This document shows positions 44,900-51,878 of a DNA stretch of 64,000 bases, piece after piece. The position numbers were made by a program, and so were the translations under genes. The DNA lies in NCBI RefSeq assembly GCF_001620055.1, contig NZ_LQGY01000040.1, positions 1-64,000 on the forward strand. The letters are read 5' to 3'. Source of the DNA: Agromyces sp. NDB4Y10. Its GTDB lineage: Bacteria; Actinomycetota; Actinomycetes; Actinomycetales; Microbacteriaceae. The notes beneath the pieces were generated by a model. That model saw nothing but the letters and a program-made list of their open reading frames with translations. It did no database searches and was not told the origin of the DNA. Every line of letters starts with the position of its first letter. Within the stretch, counting starts at the first letter, position 1.

Positions 44900-45087
44900 G
44901 TGTGCCACCCCTCATGTCCGCAGACAACGAAAAACGTCGGTCGGCGCTCCCCCCTTGCGCCGCCGACGTCCCCCAATGGTGCCATACGGGCAAAACCTGA
45001 ACTGACGCCGGGAGAACTCGCCGACCTGCCCGCGGCCCACGCTTGCACACTCCGAGAGGAGACGCATGTCCGCATTTCGTGGGACTC

Positions 45088-45109
45088 TTGTCCCCCCTTC
45101 CGGGGACAA
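45088..45109. promoter_or_regulatory. Palindrome TTGTCCCC-6-GGGGACAA
   Basis: 8-bp perfect arms with a 6-nt spacer, 189 bp upstream of the kinase start. An almost identical 18-mer (GTCCCCCTTTCCGGGGAC, 31187-31204) lies inside the DUF4012 gene. It may bind a regulator of the operon. Confidence 0.4.
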
Positions 45110-45223
45110 TTTCGCCTGATATCGCCGCGAATTGGCCCCCGAACGAGGGGCGAGTAACGGTTCGATAACGACGGCGGCATGCATCGGCGCGGCGGCGTGT
45201 CCCCCGCCCCGGAGCCACCTCGC

Positions 45224-45229
45224 TACAGT
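45224..45229 (+). promoter_or_regulatory. -10 box of the CPBP protease gene
   Basis: TACAGT followed by 6 nt and the ATG at 45236: leaderless. Confidence 0.4.
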
Positions 45230-45235
45230 GGCGAC

Positions 45236-45940
45236 ATGTCCCCCATTTCGCCACCGCGCGCGACACGGTCGACCGAGCTGGCGATCGCCGCCATCGCCGT
45301 GGTGGCGGCACTGGTGCTGACCCTCGCGTTCGCCGACCTCACGCGCCGCGTCATCATGCCGACGTGGGTGCAGGTCTCGGGCGCGTACCTCGCGGTATGG
45401 GTGCCGCTCGGCGCGGCCGTCGCCGTGTCAGCGCGGCGGAACCCGGTGCGGTGGCGCCGCCTGCTCCGTATCACGCCGCTCGACGTGCTCCTCGGCATCG
45501 GCATCGGCCTGCTCGCCCGCGCCACGGCGACCCTGATCCAGGCCGGCCTCACGGGCGTCATGCCGGGAGGCGGCATCCGCCTCGAACTCGACCCGGTCAC
45601 CTGGTGGGTGGGCCTGCTCATCGCACCGGTGCTGCTCGCGCCGCTCGTCGAGGAGCTGTTCTTCCGCGGACTCACCCAACCCGCCGTCACCGACGCCGCC
45701 CGCGCGGCCGGCAGCCGACCCCGCGCCGCCGCGGCCACCGGCGTGGTGGTCGCCGCCGCCGTGTTCGCGCTCCTGCACACGCTCGACGCCGCCACCCCGT
45801 CGGGTGCCTGGACCGTGGGGCTCAGCACCTTCGTCCTCGGCTGCGCGGTCGGCGCGCTCGTCGCGACCACCGGTCGTCTCGGGGGTGCGATCGTCGCGCA
45901 CGCCGTGTTCAACCTGACCCTCGTGCTGCTGCTGATGTGA
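45236..45940 (+). CDS. CPBP family intramembrane metalloprotease
   Basis: 234 residues with about seven helices and the three motifs of the CAAX/Abi protease family: EELFFRG (near residue 139), FALLHTLDA (second motif with His) and HAVFN at the end (third). Known relatives process prenylated proteins or act as bacteriocin-immunity-type proteases; the substrate here is unknown. The start codon is set by the leaderless -10 box; an upstream GTG-type extension to 45179 is not supported. Confidence 0.9.
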   Translation: MSPISPPRATRSTELAIAAIAVVAALVLTLAFADLTRRVIMPTWVQVSGAYLAVWVPLGAAVAVSARRNPVRWRRLLRITPLDVLLGIGIGLLARATATLIQAGLTGVMPGGGIRLELDPVTWWVGLLIAPVLLAPLVEELFFRGLTQPAVTDAARAAGSRPRAAAATGVVVAAAVFALLHTLDAATPSGAWTVGLSTFVLGCAVGALVATTGRLGGAIVAHAVFNLTLVLLLM

Positions 45941-46236
45941 CTGCGGGAGCGCGAAGCTAGAGCGTCCCAGCCAGTGAGGTATGGCGCAAGATTGTCGCAG
46001 TCGGGTTCGACGAAGCGTGAAGTGTTTCGCGCCGATGACCGCAGGGACTCGTTCCGGAGCGTTCGCGCGCGTGGACCATCCAGCGAGAACAAGGCTGCGA
46101 TGCGTTTCGAACGTACGGCACAGGCCTTGAGCACGGGCAGATGGTCTGTGTGATCGCCGAGCTCGTCATGGCGAGCTGGAGCTGAAGAGACCTTGCGCTG
46201 CGCCCCCATTGTAGGGTGGTCGCTCATGGGGGAACT
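45941..46236 (+). other. Intergenic region before the polymerase gene
   Basis: 296 bp of noticeably lower G+C than the rest of the window. No supported gene on either strand. At its end a -10 box TAGGGT (46212-46217) and a 4-codon frame, ATG GGG GAA CTG TGA (46226-46240), overlap the next gene's start. Confidence 0.45.
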
Positions 46237-47646
46237 GTGAGTAGCGGCTATGCCTTCTGGCCCGCGATGACCATCTTTGTGGTCGTCGTCGCGGTTGCCG
46301 CGGGAACAGGGTTCCGCCGAGGTTCGATGCTCAGCCCATTTGTTCTGGTGCTGCTCACCCTCCTATCGATCTTCGGTATTCGCCCGCTCCTCATGCCTGC
46401 CCAACCCGAGTCCTTCAATTTCTACGGGTACAACACGACCGCGGGCTTCGAAGCCGCCGCGCTGATGGGATTCGTTGGGACTCTCTCGTTCGTGATGGGA
46501 TACGCGTTTCGGCGATTGACCCTCTCCAGACGACGTGCGGCAGGAATGATCGAGCTGGCCTCCCCCTGGGAGATTCCACCCGAGTGGGCGCCAGGCCGAT
46601 CGATGCGGATTGCTTGGGGTTTGTTTGGCGGCTGGTTCCTCATGATGATCGTGATCGGAGGCGGCGTTGGGTTCCTTGCTGAGATCTTCGGCGGGCGATC
46701 CCCCGAGGTGATGGCGAACCTAGCGGGTGTCCCCGCCGTGGTTTCAGCGCTGCCTGTGATCGGCTGCTTGACCATCGCCGTGGTGCGATTCAGACACGAG
46801 CGCTACCTGAGGTACTCGAGCGTCCAGAACTTCAGCTACTGGTTGATCGCAGCGCTTTCCGTCGTTCCCCCGTCAGCGATCGGCACACGACGATTCTTGA
46901 TCCCCTCCCTCCTAATGGCGGTCCTCGGGGCGCTCGCCAACTCATGGCACAGCCGCATCAAGCCGAGCTGGGTGATCGGCGGCGTAGTCGGTTTCTTCGC
47001 CCTCGCGATCGTCCCATTCATCCGTTCGTCAGGCAGCCGGGCCCCAGGCACCGACCTCCTGGGCGCGATGCGTGCGTATTTCGGAGAACAAGGGGTCGGC
47101 GGCATCCTCGATGGATTCTTCCTGTCCTACGACACCGAGATGTTCAACTATGTCTCGTACCTGTCGCAGTCAATGGGAACCAGAATCGAGTTCGGCTTCG
47201 GCAGAGGCACGGTCGGCGAGGTCTTGGCCCTCCCTATCCCCGCTGCGCTCAGCCCTTTCGAGCGATGGAATGACGTCCTGCTTCTTCAGATGTTCGGCAC
47301 GGTCTGCGACTACCAGCAGGCATGCCCTGTCCCGAGCATCATCGGGGTTCTATATTCGGACTTCGCGTGGGCAGGGGTCATTGGAGGGATGGTCCTCTTG
47401 GGTATCTGGTCGGCCCGGTTCGAGGGAAGCCTGATCACGGCGACCGGCACCCGTCTCGGCGCCCTGCTGCTCGCCGCCGGTTGGACGATCCTCTTCACGC
47501 GCGGCAACTCGATGGCCCAGGTATGGCTTGCATTCCAGGTCTTCGTCGTGTGGTGGGTGCTCGACAGATTCCTGCTACGGCCGACGCGAGGAGCCTCGGC
47601 CACACACGAGCCCGCTCCTCCGAATCGTACGCAGAGCCGGGTGTGA
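46237..47646 (+). CDS. Wzy-like polysaccharide polymerase (O-antigen polymerase type)
   Basis: 469 residues, about eleven to twelve membrane helices with a large external loop (DLLGAMRAYFGEQGVGGILDGFFLSYDTEMFNYVSYLSQSMGTRIEFGFGRGTVGEVLALPIP...WNDVLLL). This matches the Wzy layout: very low sequence conservation, many helices, one big loop with Arg and charged residues (RSSGSRAPGTD). The neighbouring Wzx/Wzc genes support polymerisation of the repeat unit. G+C lower than flanks. The start is taken as GTG 46237 with GGGGGA just upstream; GTG 46216 is the alternative. Confidence 0.75.
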   Translation: MSSGYAFWPAMTIFVVVVAVAAGTGFRRGSMLSPFVLVLLTLLSIFGIRPLLMPAQPESFNFYGYNTTAGFEAAALMGFVGTLSFVMGYAFRRLTLSRRRAAGMIELASPWEIPPEWAPGRSMRIAWGLFGGWFLMMIVIGGGVGFLAEIFGGRSPEVMANLAGVPAVVSALPVIGCLTIAVVRFRHERYLRYSSVQNFSYWLIAALSVVPPSAIGTRRFLIPSLLMAVLGALANSWHSRIKPSWVIGGVVGFFALAIVPFIRSSGSRAPGTDLLGAMRAYFGEQGVGGILDGFFLSYDTEMFNYVSYLSQSMGTRIEFGFGRGTVGEVLALPIPAALSPFERWNDVLLLQMFGTVCDYQQACPVPSIIGVLYSDFAWAGVIGGMVLLGIWSARFEGSLITATGTRLGALLLAAGWTILFTRGNSMAQVWLAFQVFVVWWVLDRFLLRPTRGASATHEPAPPNRTQSRV

Positions 47647-47999
47647 GCCGCACCGACCGCGGCGCTTCCCGTGGGAGGGCGATCTCTGCGCAAGTGCCTG
47701 CCTCCGCGAACGGCAAAGCGGTCGTAGGAGACGGGTATCACGCTCCCACCCATCCGGTCGACCGCGGTTAAAGGGCCGCCGTCTGTCAATCGCTGATGCC
47801 GAGCACCAAGCAGACACCTCTGCGATCGCTCTCCATGGCGGTGAGATTGCCCAGCGCCTGCGGGCGGTAGCTCGATCGTGCAGTCATCACAGACGCACCG
47901 TGTTGACTCGGTATCGGCCGGCGGTCGTCCCTCGAGCCGTGAATGCCTCCGAACCGACCTGCGCGCCGTGGATGCCTCCGAACCGACCTACGCGCCTCG
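47647..47999. other. Intergenic region between the polymerase gene and tdk
   Basis: 353 bp without a supportable gene on either strand. Apart from a 29-bp-period direct repeat at its right end I see nothing recognisable. It is the right border of the low-G+C segment. Confidence 0.5.
47941..47996. repeat. Tandem direct repeat, two units of about 27 bp
   Basis: ATGCCTCCGAACCGACCT recurs 29 bp apart (47943-47960 and 47972-47989), followed by RCGCGCC in both units; 25 of 27 positions match. It ends 3 bp before the tdk stop and may be a local duplication at the junction of the acquired segment. Confidence 0.6.
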
Positions 48000-48614
48000 T
48001 CAGTGACGGCCGTTCAGCACCCCGCCGCTCTCCTGCAGGTAGCAGACGCCGCACAGCGACTCGTACGTCACCTCGACGCCGTCGATCGCGACCTGGTCGC
48101 CGTCGAAGATGTACCGCCCGTCGACCCGCCGCCCGTTGAAGATCGCCTTGCGGCCGCACCGGCAGATCGTCTTCAACTCCTCGAGGCTGTGCGCGACCTC
48201 GAGCAGCCGCCGGCTCCCCCGGAAGGCGGCCGTCTGGAAGTCGGTGCGGATGCCGTACGCGAGGACCGGGATGTCGTCGAGCAGGGCGATGCGCAGCAGG
48301 TCGTCGACCTGGTCGCCGGTGAGGAACTGCGCCTCGTCGACGAGCAAGCAGCTCACGTCACGGCCGTGCGCCTCGATGACGGGCGTGCGATACCGCTGGA
48401 ACACCTCGAGCACCTGGTCGTCGGGCCCGATCGTGAAGTCGACCTCGCGCACGACGCCGAGCCGCGACACGATGTCGCGGTCGCCCTTCGTGTCGACCGC
48501 CGGCTTCGCCAGCAGCACCCGGTGCCCGCGCTCCTCGTAGTTGAAGGCGGCCTGCAGCAGCGCGGTCGACTTGCCGGAGTTCATCGCCCCGTACCGGAAG
48601 TACAGCTTCGCCAT
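48000..48614 (-). CDS. tdk: Thymidine kinase
   Basis: Salvage enzyme, thymidine to dTMP. 204 residues, type II fold: P-loop GAMNSGKST (9-17), VDEAQFLTGDQVDDL (catalytic Glu near 95), the lasso region, and the zinc site CRCGRKA...ESLCGVCYLQ. ATG directly follows the TAG of the response regulator gene, so it is the last gene of that operon. The link to a signalling operon is unusual. Confidence 0.95.
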   Translation of the reverse strand: MAKLYFRYGAMNSGKSTALLQAAFNYEERGHRVLLAKPAVDTKGDRDIVSRLGVVREVDFTIGPDDQVLEVFQRYRTPVIEAHGRDVSCLLVDEAQFLTGDQVDDLLRIALLDDIPVLAYGIRTDFQTAAFRGSRRLLEVAHSLEELKTICRCGRKAIFNGRRVDGRYIFDGDQVAIDGVEVTYESLCGVCYLQESGGVLNGRH

Positions 48615-49325
48615 CTATTCGAGGATCCCGTCCTCCGCCGCGCGACGGATGAGTTCGGAGCGTCGACCGGCCGGACGGCCGACCTTCGCGTACTTGTCGC
48701 GCGCGCGGCGCAGGTAGGTCTTCGCGGTCTCGTACCCGATCTCCATGCGACGGGCCACCTCGTTGGTCGACAGGCCCTGCACGTACAACGTCACGGCGCG
48801 CTGCTCGGCGGCGCTCAGCGCAGCGTCGGCGACCTCGGCACCGGTGGGGGGCGCGGATGCCGCAGCCGACTGCTCGTCGCGAACCCGCGGCCGCTTCGGC
48901 ACGCGCTCACCGCGCGCCACCCGACGCACCACGTCGATGACCTCGCGCACCGGGAGCGTCTTCGGCACGAACGCCACCGCACCGGCGGCGAGGGAGCGCT
49001 CGCGCGACTCGGCGTCGTCGAGCGCGGTCACGACGACGACCTCGCAGCCCGCGGCGCGGCACGCGCGGATGCGGGACTCGATCGACACCGACTCGGGCAG
49101 CTGGAGGTCCATCAGGACGATGTCGACCGGGAACGCCTCGTCGCGGATCAGGTCGATCCAGCGGGTCGCACGGATCGCCACCTCGACATCGGGGGCGTTC
49201 TCGGCGATCCAGAACGCGATGCCGTCGACGATGACGGCATGGTCGTCGAGGATGCCCACCCGAACGAGCGGGCGAGCCTCGCGCTCGTCGCCCGGTTCGC
49301 GCCGGACATCATCATCAGGCGTCAT
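48615..49325 (-). CDS. LuxR-family two-component response regulator
   Basis: 236 residues. Receiver domain: VGILDDHAVIVDG (acidic pocket Asp27/28), VDIVLMDLQLP (phosphorylation site Asp73), VVVTALDD and the conserved Lys in FVPKTLP. A linker rich in Ala and basic residues leads to a LuxR helix-turn-helix (LSAAEQRAVTLYVQGLSTNEVARRMEIGYETAKTYLRRARDKYAKVG). Its start overlaps the sensor gene by 11 bp. Confidence 0.9.
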   Translation of the reverse strand: MTPDDDVRREPGDEREARPLVRVGILDDHAVIVDGIAFWIAENAPDVEVAIRATRWIDLIRDEAFPVDIVLMDLQLPESVSIESRIRACRAAGCEVVVVTALDDAESRERSLAAGAVAFVPKTLPVREVIDVVRRVARGERVPKRPRVRDEQSAAASAPPTGAEVADAALSAAEQRAVTLYVQGLSTNEVARRMEIGYETAKTYLRRARDKYAKVGRPAGRRSELIRRAAEDGILE

Positions 49326-50457
49326 GTCGGAACTCCACACGGATATTCTCCCCCGTGGAGGACACCTCGCCGCGCAGCCCGACGGCGCGTGCCACGGCCA
49401 CGAACCGGTCGATGTCGCGACGCCCGAGCGCGCCCGCCCCGGGGCGTGCCGTCACCGTGATCCGCGACTCCCCCTTGGTCGGCGTGGCGAACGCGATCGT
49501 GATCGCCGCGGCCCGGCGCTCGTCGGCCAACCACACGATGAGGGCGGTGATGGCCGCGCGCTGCTCGACGCGCAGTCGGGCCGCCGCGGCCGCCTCGTCA
49601 TGGACCGTGACGGGCACGCCGCGCATGGCCGTGGTCGACGAGGCGAGCTCGTCGAGCCAGGTGGATTCGATGCCCGCCCGGAGCGCGCGGCGGAGGGCGT
49701 CGGCGAGCTCGCGCGCGCGGTCGGCATCCGCCACGGAGATCCGGTCGGCGGTCATGACCTGGGCGAGGAACGGGAGCACCTCGCGGCTCAGGACCGAGAC
49801 GCGGCCCTGCTGCACCGACCGGGCGATGCCCGTGCGGAGCGCGGCCTCGTTCTCGAGCGCCACCGCGTTGGTGCGCCGCTGCCACGCGAGCGTCTCGGAG
49901 ACCACCGACGCGGAGTAGGCCGCCGCCGCCGCCGCCGGCGCGAAGACCGCCACCGCGTTGAGCAGTGCGAACGACAGCGCGGGCGCAGCCGTGACCGCCG
50001 GACCGGCCGAGCCGAGGCCGAGGATCGCCACGACGACGGCGCCGAGCGTGCCGGCGACCAGCAGCGCCACCCACGAGCAGAACGGGGCCAGCGCGAGCAG
50101 CAGCAACCCCACCGAGAGCGGACCGAAGTCGTCGTACAGGTACCGGTCACGTCCGATCGTGCTCACGTACTCGGCGACCGCACCGCCCAACGCGAGCAGG
50201 ACCACGAGTCCGAGCCGTTCCAGCGTGAAGGGCGCGCGAGCGGGCAGTGCCGACACCCACGCCACGAGTCCCGCCACGGCCACCAGCGCGATGGCGAGGA
50301 TGGCGGCGGCCGGCGAGTTGATCTCCTCACGGTGCCACCAGGTCAGGGCGATCGCCATCGTGGTCGTGCCGATGGCGCCGGCACCGACCAGCGGGACCGC
50401 GGCGATGCCGCCCAGGGGGTCGACCTCCTGCTGCGTCATCCGGATCGTGCCCCTCAT
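49315..50457 (-). CDS. Membrane sensor-like protein without a recognisable kinase core
   Basis: 380 residues. Six or so membrane helices (AIGTTTMAIALTWW ... LSFALLNAVAVFAPAAAAAAYSA), a basic helix (LAWQRRTNAVALENEAAL) and a cytoplasmic part (TADRISVADADRARELADALRRAL; LRVEQRAAITALIVWLADERRAAAITIAFATPTKGESRITVTARPGAG). The position and length suggest a degenerate HATPase domain, but no phospho-accepting His, N box or G box is visible. It could modulate the neighbouring kinase. Starts at an ATGA overlap. Confidence 0.65.
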   Translation of the reverse strand: MRGTIRMTQQEVDPLGGIAAVPLVGAGAIGTTTMAIALTWWHREEINSPAAAILAIALVAVAGLVAWVSALPARAPFTLERLGLVVLLALGGAVAEYVSTIGRDRYLYDDFGPLSVGLLLLALAPFCSWVALLVAGTLGAVVVAILGLGSAGPAVTAAPALSFALLNAVAVFAPAAAAAAYSASVVSETLAWQRRTNAVALENEAALRTGIARSVQQGRVSVLSREVLPFLAQVMTADRISVADADRARELADALRRALRAGIESTWLDELASSTTAMRGVPVTVHDEAAAAARLRVEQRAAITALIVWLADERRAAAITIAFATPTKGESRITVTARPGAGALGRRDIDRFVAVARAVGLRGEVSSTGENIRVEFRHDA

Positions 50458-51821
50458 CGGCCGACCCCCTCGACCGGAACGCTGAGGAGCACGGTGGTGC
50501 CCACGCCGGGACGCGACCACACCTGGACGGTGCCGCCCTCCTGCTCGATCCGCCCGCGGATCGAGGTGCGCAGGCCGATGCGATCCGGCGGCACCCCCGC
50601 GACGTCGAATCCGGCACCGCCGTCGACGACGGCGACGGTCAGCTCGGAGTCCCCCGGCCCCACGGCGACCTCGACCTCGTCGACGCCCGCGTGCCGCACC
50701 ACGTTCATCAGGCACTGCGCCACGGCCGCCTCGAGCGCCTCCCGGCGTGCCGGGTCGATCCGGCGCAGCGCCGACGGATCCCCCGACAGGTGCACTTCGA
50801 GGCCGGCGTGCCGCGCGACGTCGATGGCATCGGCCAGCGGTGCCGGCCCGGTGTCGGCCTCGGCGTCGACCGTGCCGGCCGCGTCGGCGGCCGTCGCAGT
50901 CAGCGTCGATGCAGCGAGCGGCGAGCGACCGCGCGCGGCGTCGGCCCGGGCGCTCGATGCGGGACGGCGGGTGCCCTGCCCCACCTCGTCATCCGCCTCG
51001 TGGTCGGCGTGGTCGATGGCCCAGTCCCGCCCGACGATGAGCGCGAGGTCGTGACGGATGTCGGAACGCAGCCGTTCCGCGATCGGCCCCGACCCGGCGG
51101 TCGCCACGGCGATGAGGTGGCTGAGCGCGGTGTCGTGCAGGCGTGCGATGGCGCGGAGCTCGTAGTCGTGCCGGATGGCGAGTTCGCGGGTCTGCTGCGT
51201 CGCCCGGTAGAGGCCCGCTTCCTGCCTCGCGGCGCTCCGTCGGGAGATGCCGTCGAAGGTGCGCACGATGGTCATGATCACCAATGCGGCGGCGGCGGTC
51301 ACGTTCGGCACCCAGACGCCGGCGCCGGACCAGTCGACGGCGGCCGCATCGTTCAGCGCGACCGCGAGGAGTGTGGCCGCCTCGCCGATGCCCCAGCCGA
51401 GCGCCGCCCACGTGATGGCGATGCGAGAGCCGAAGCCGGCGCCGCCGAGCAGCACGAGGGCCACCCGGGGCAGCGCCAGCATGGCGTTGTTCGTGCTCTC
51501 GAAGTCGCTGCCCGGCTGCATGATGAGCTCGGTCAACGCGAACGCCACCCCGCCGCCCACCACGAGCGTGACGACCGTGAGCGTGACATTGGGCCACCGC
51601 ATCAGCGCCGCCTGCGCCGCCGCCTGCGCGGCCAGGAGCAGCAGCACGAGCATGGCCGAGGCACGCGGCTCGGGCAGGCCCCACGCCCGACCGTCGACGA
51701 CGGAGGCTGCCGCGATGGCCATCGCGGCGAGCAGGCACACCGCGGCGGCGCTGTGGCCGGCGCGGGTGAGCGCTCGACCCAAGGACGCTCCCGCGAGATG
51801 CTCGGGAAGGCCCAGGGTCAT
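50454..51821 (-). CDS. Two-component sensor histidine kinase (NarL-type partner)
   Basis: 455 residues. Six membrane helices (AAVCLLAAMAIAAASVV ... VTAAAALVIMTIVRTF) followed by a dimerisation segment with ARLHDTALSHLIAVATAG, in which the His of LHDT is the likely phospho-acceptor as in HisKA_3 kinases. A linker of about 80 residues, low complexity and acidic/Ala-rich, leads to the ATPase: LNVVRHAG (N box), VVDGGAGFD (G1), GLRTSIRGRIEQEGG (G2) and VGTTVLLSVP. The partner is the response regulator two genes on. The stimulus is not evident. Confidence 0.85.
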   Translation of the reverse strand: MTLGLPEHLAGASLGRALTRAGHSAAAVCLLAAMAIAAASVVDGRAWGLPEPRASAMLVLLLLAAQAAAQAALMRWPNVTLTVVTLVVGGGVAFALTELIMQPGSDFESTNNAMLALPRVALVLLGGAGFGSRIAITWAALGWGIGEAATLLAVALNDAAAVDWSGAGVWVPNVTAAAALVIMTIVRTFDGISRRSAARQEAGLYRATQQTRELAIRHDYELRAIARLHDTALSHLIAVATAGSGPIAERLRSDIRHDLALIVGRDWAIDHADHEADDEVGQGTRRPASSARADAARGRSPLAASTLTATAADAAGTVDAEADTGPAPLADAIDVARHAGLEVHLSGDPSALRRIDPARREALEAAVAQCLMNVVRHAGVDEVEVAVGPGDSELTVAVVDGGAGFDVAGVPPDRIGLRTSIRGRIEQEGGTVQVWSRPGVGTTVLLSVPVEGVGR

Positions 51822-51878
51822 CGTGCTCCCATCCGCCGGCGGGTGTTCGCGTCCTGCCTTGAAGGATTATCCCAGTTG

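Larger units (their letters stand above)
44900..45235. other. Divergent intergenic region between the polysaccharide kinase and the CPBP protease genes
   Basis: 336 bp without a credible gene. It must hold the promoter of the exopolysaccharide operon (minus strand). Seen: a palindrome at 45088-45109 and, at the plus end, a -10 box for the CPBP gene. The base composition is more mixed than in the genes around it. No riboswitch was recognised. Confidence 0.5.
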
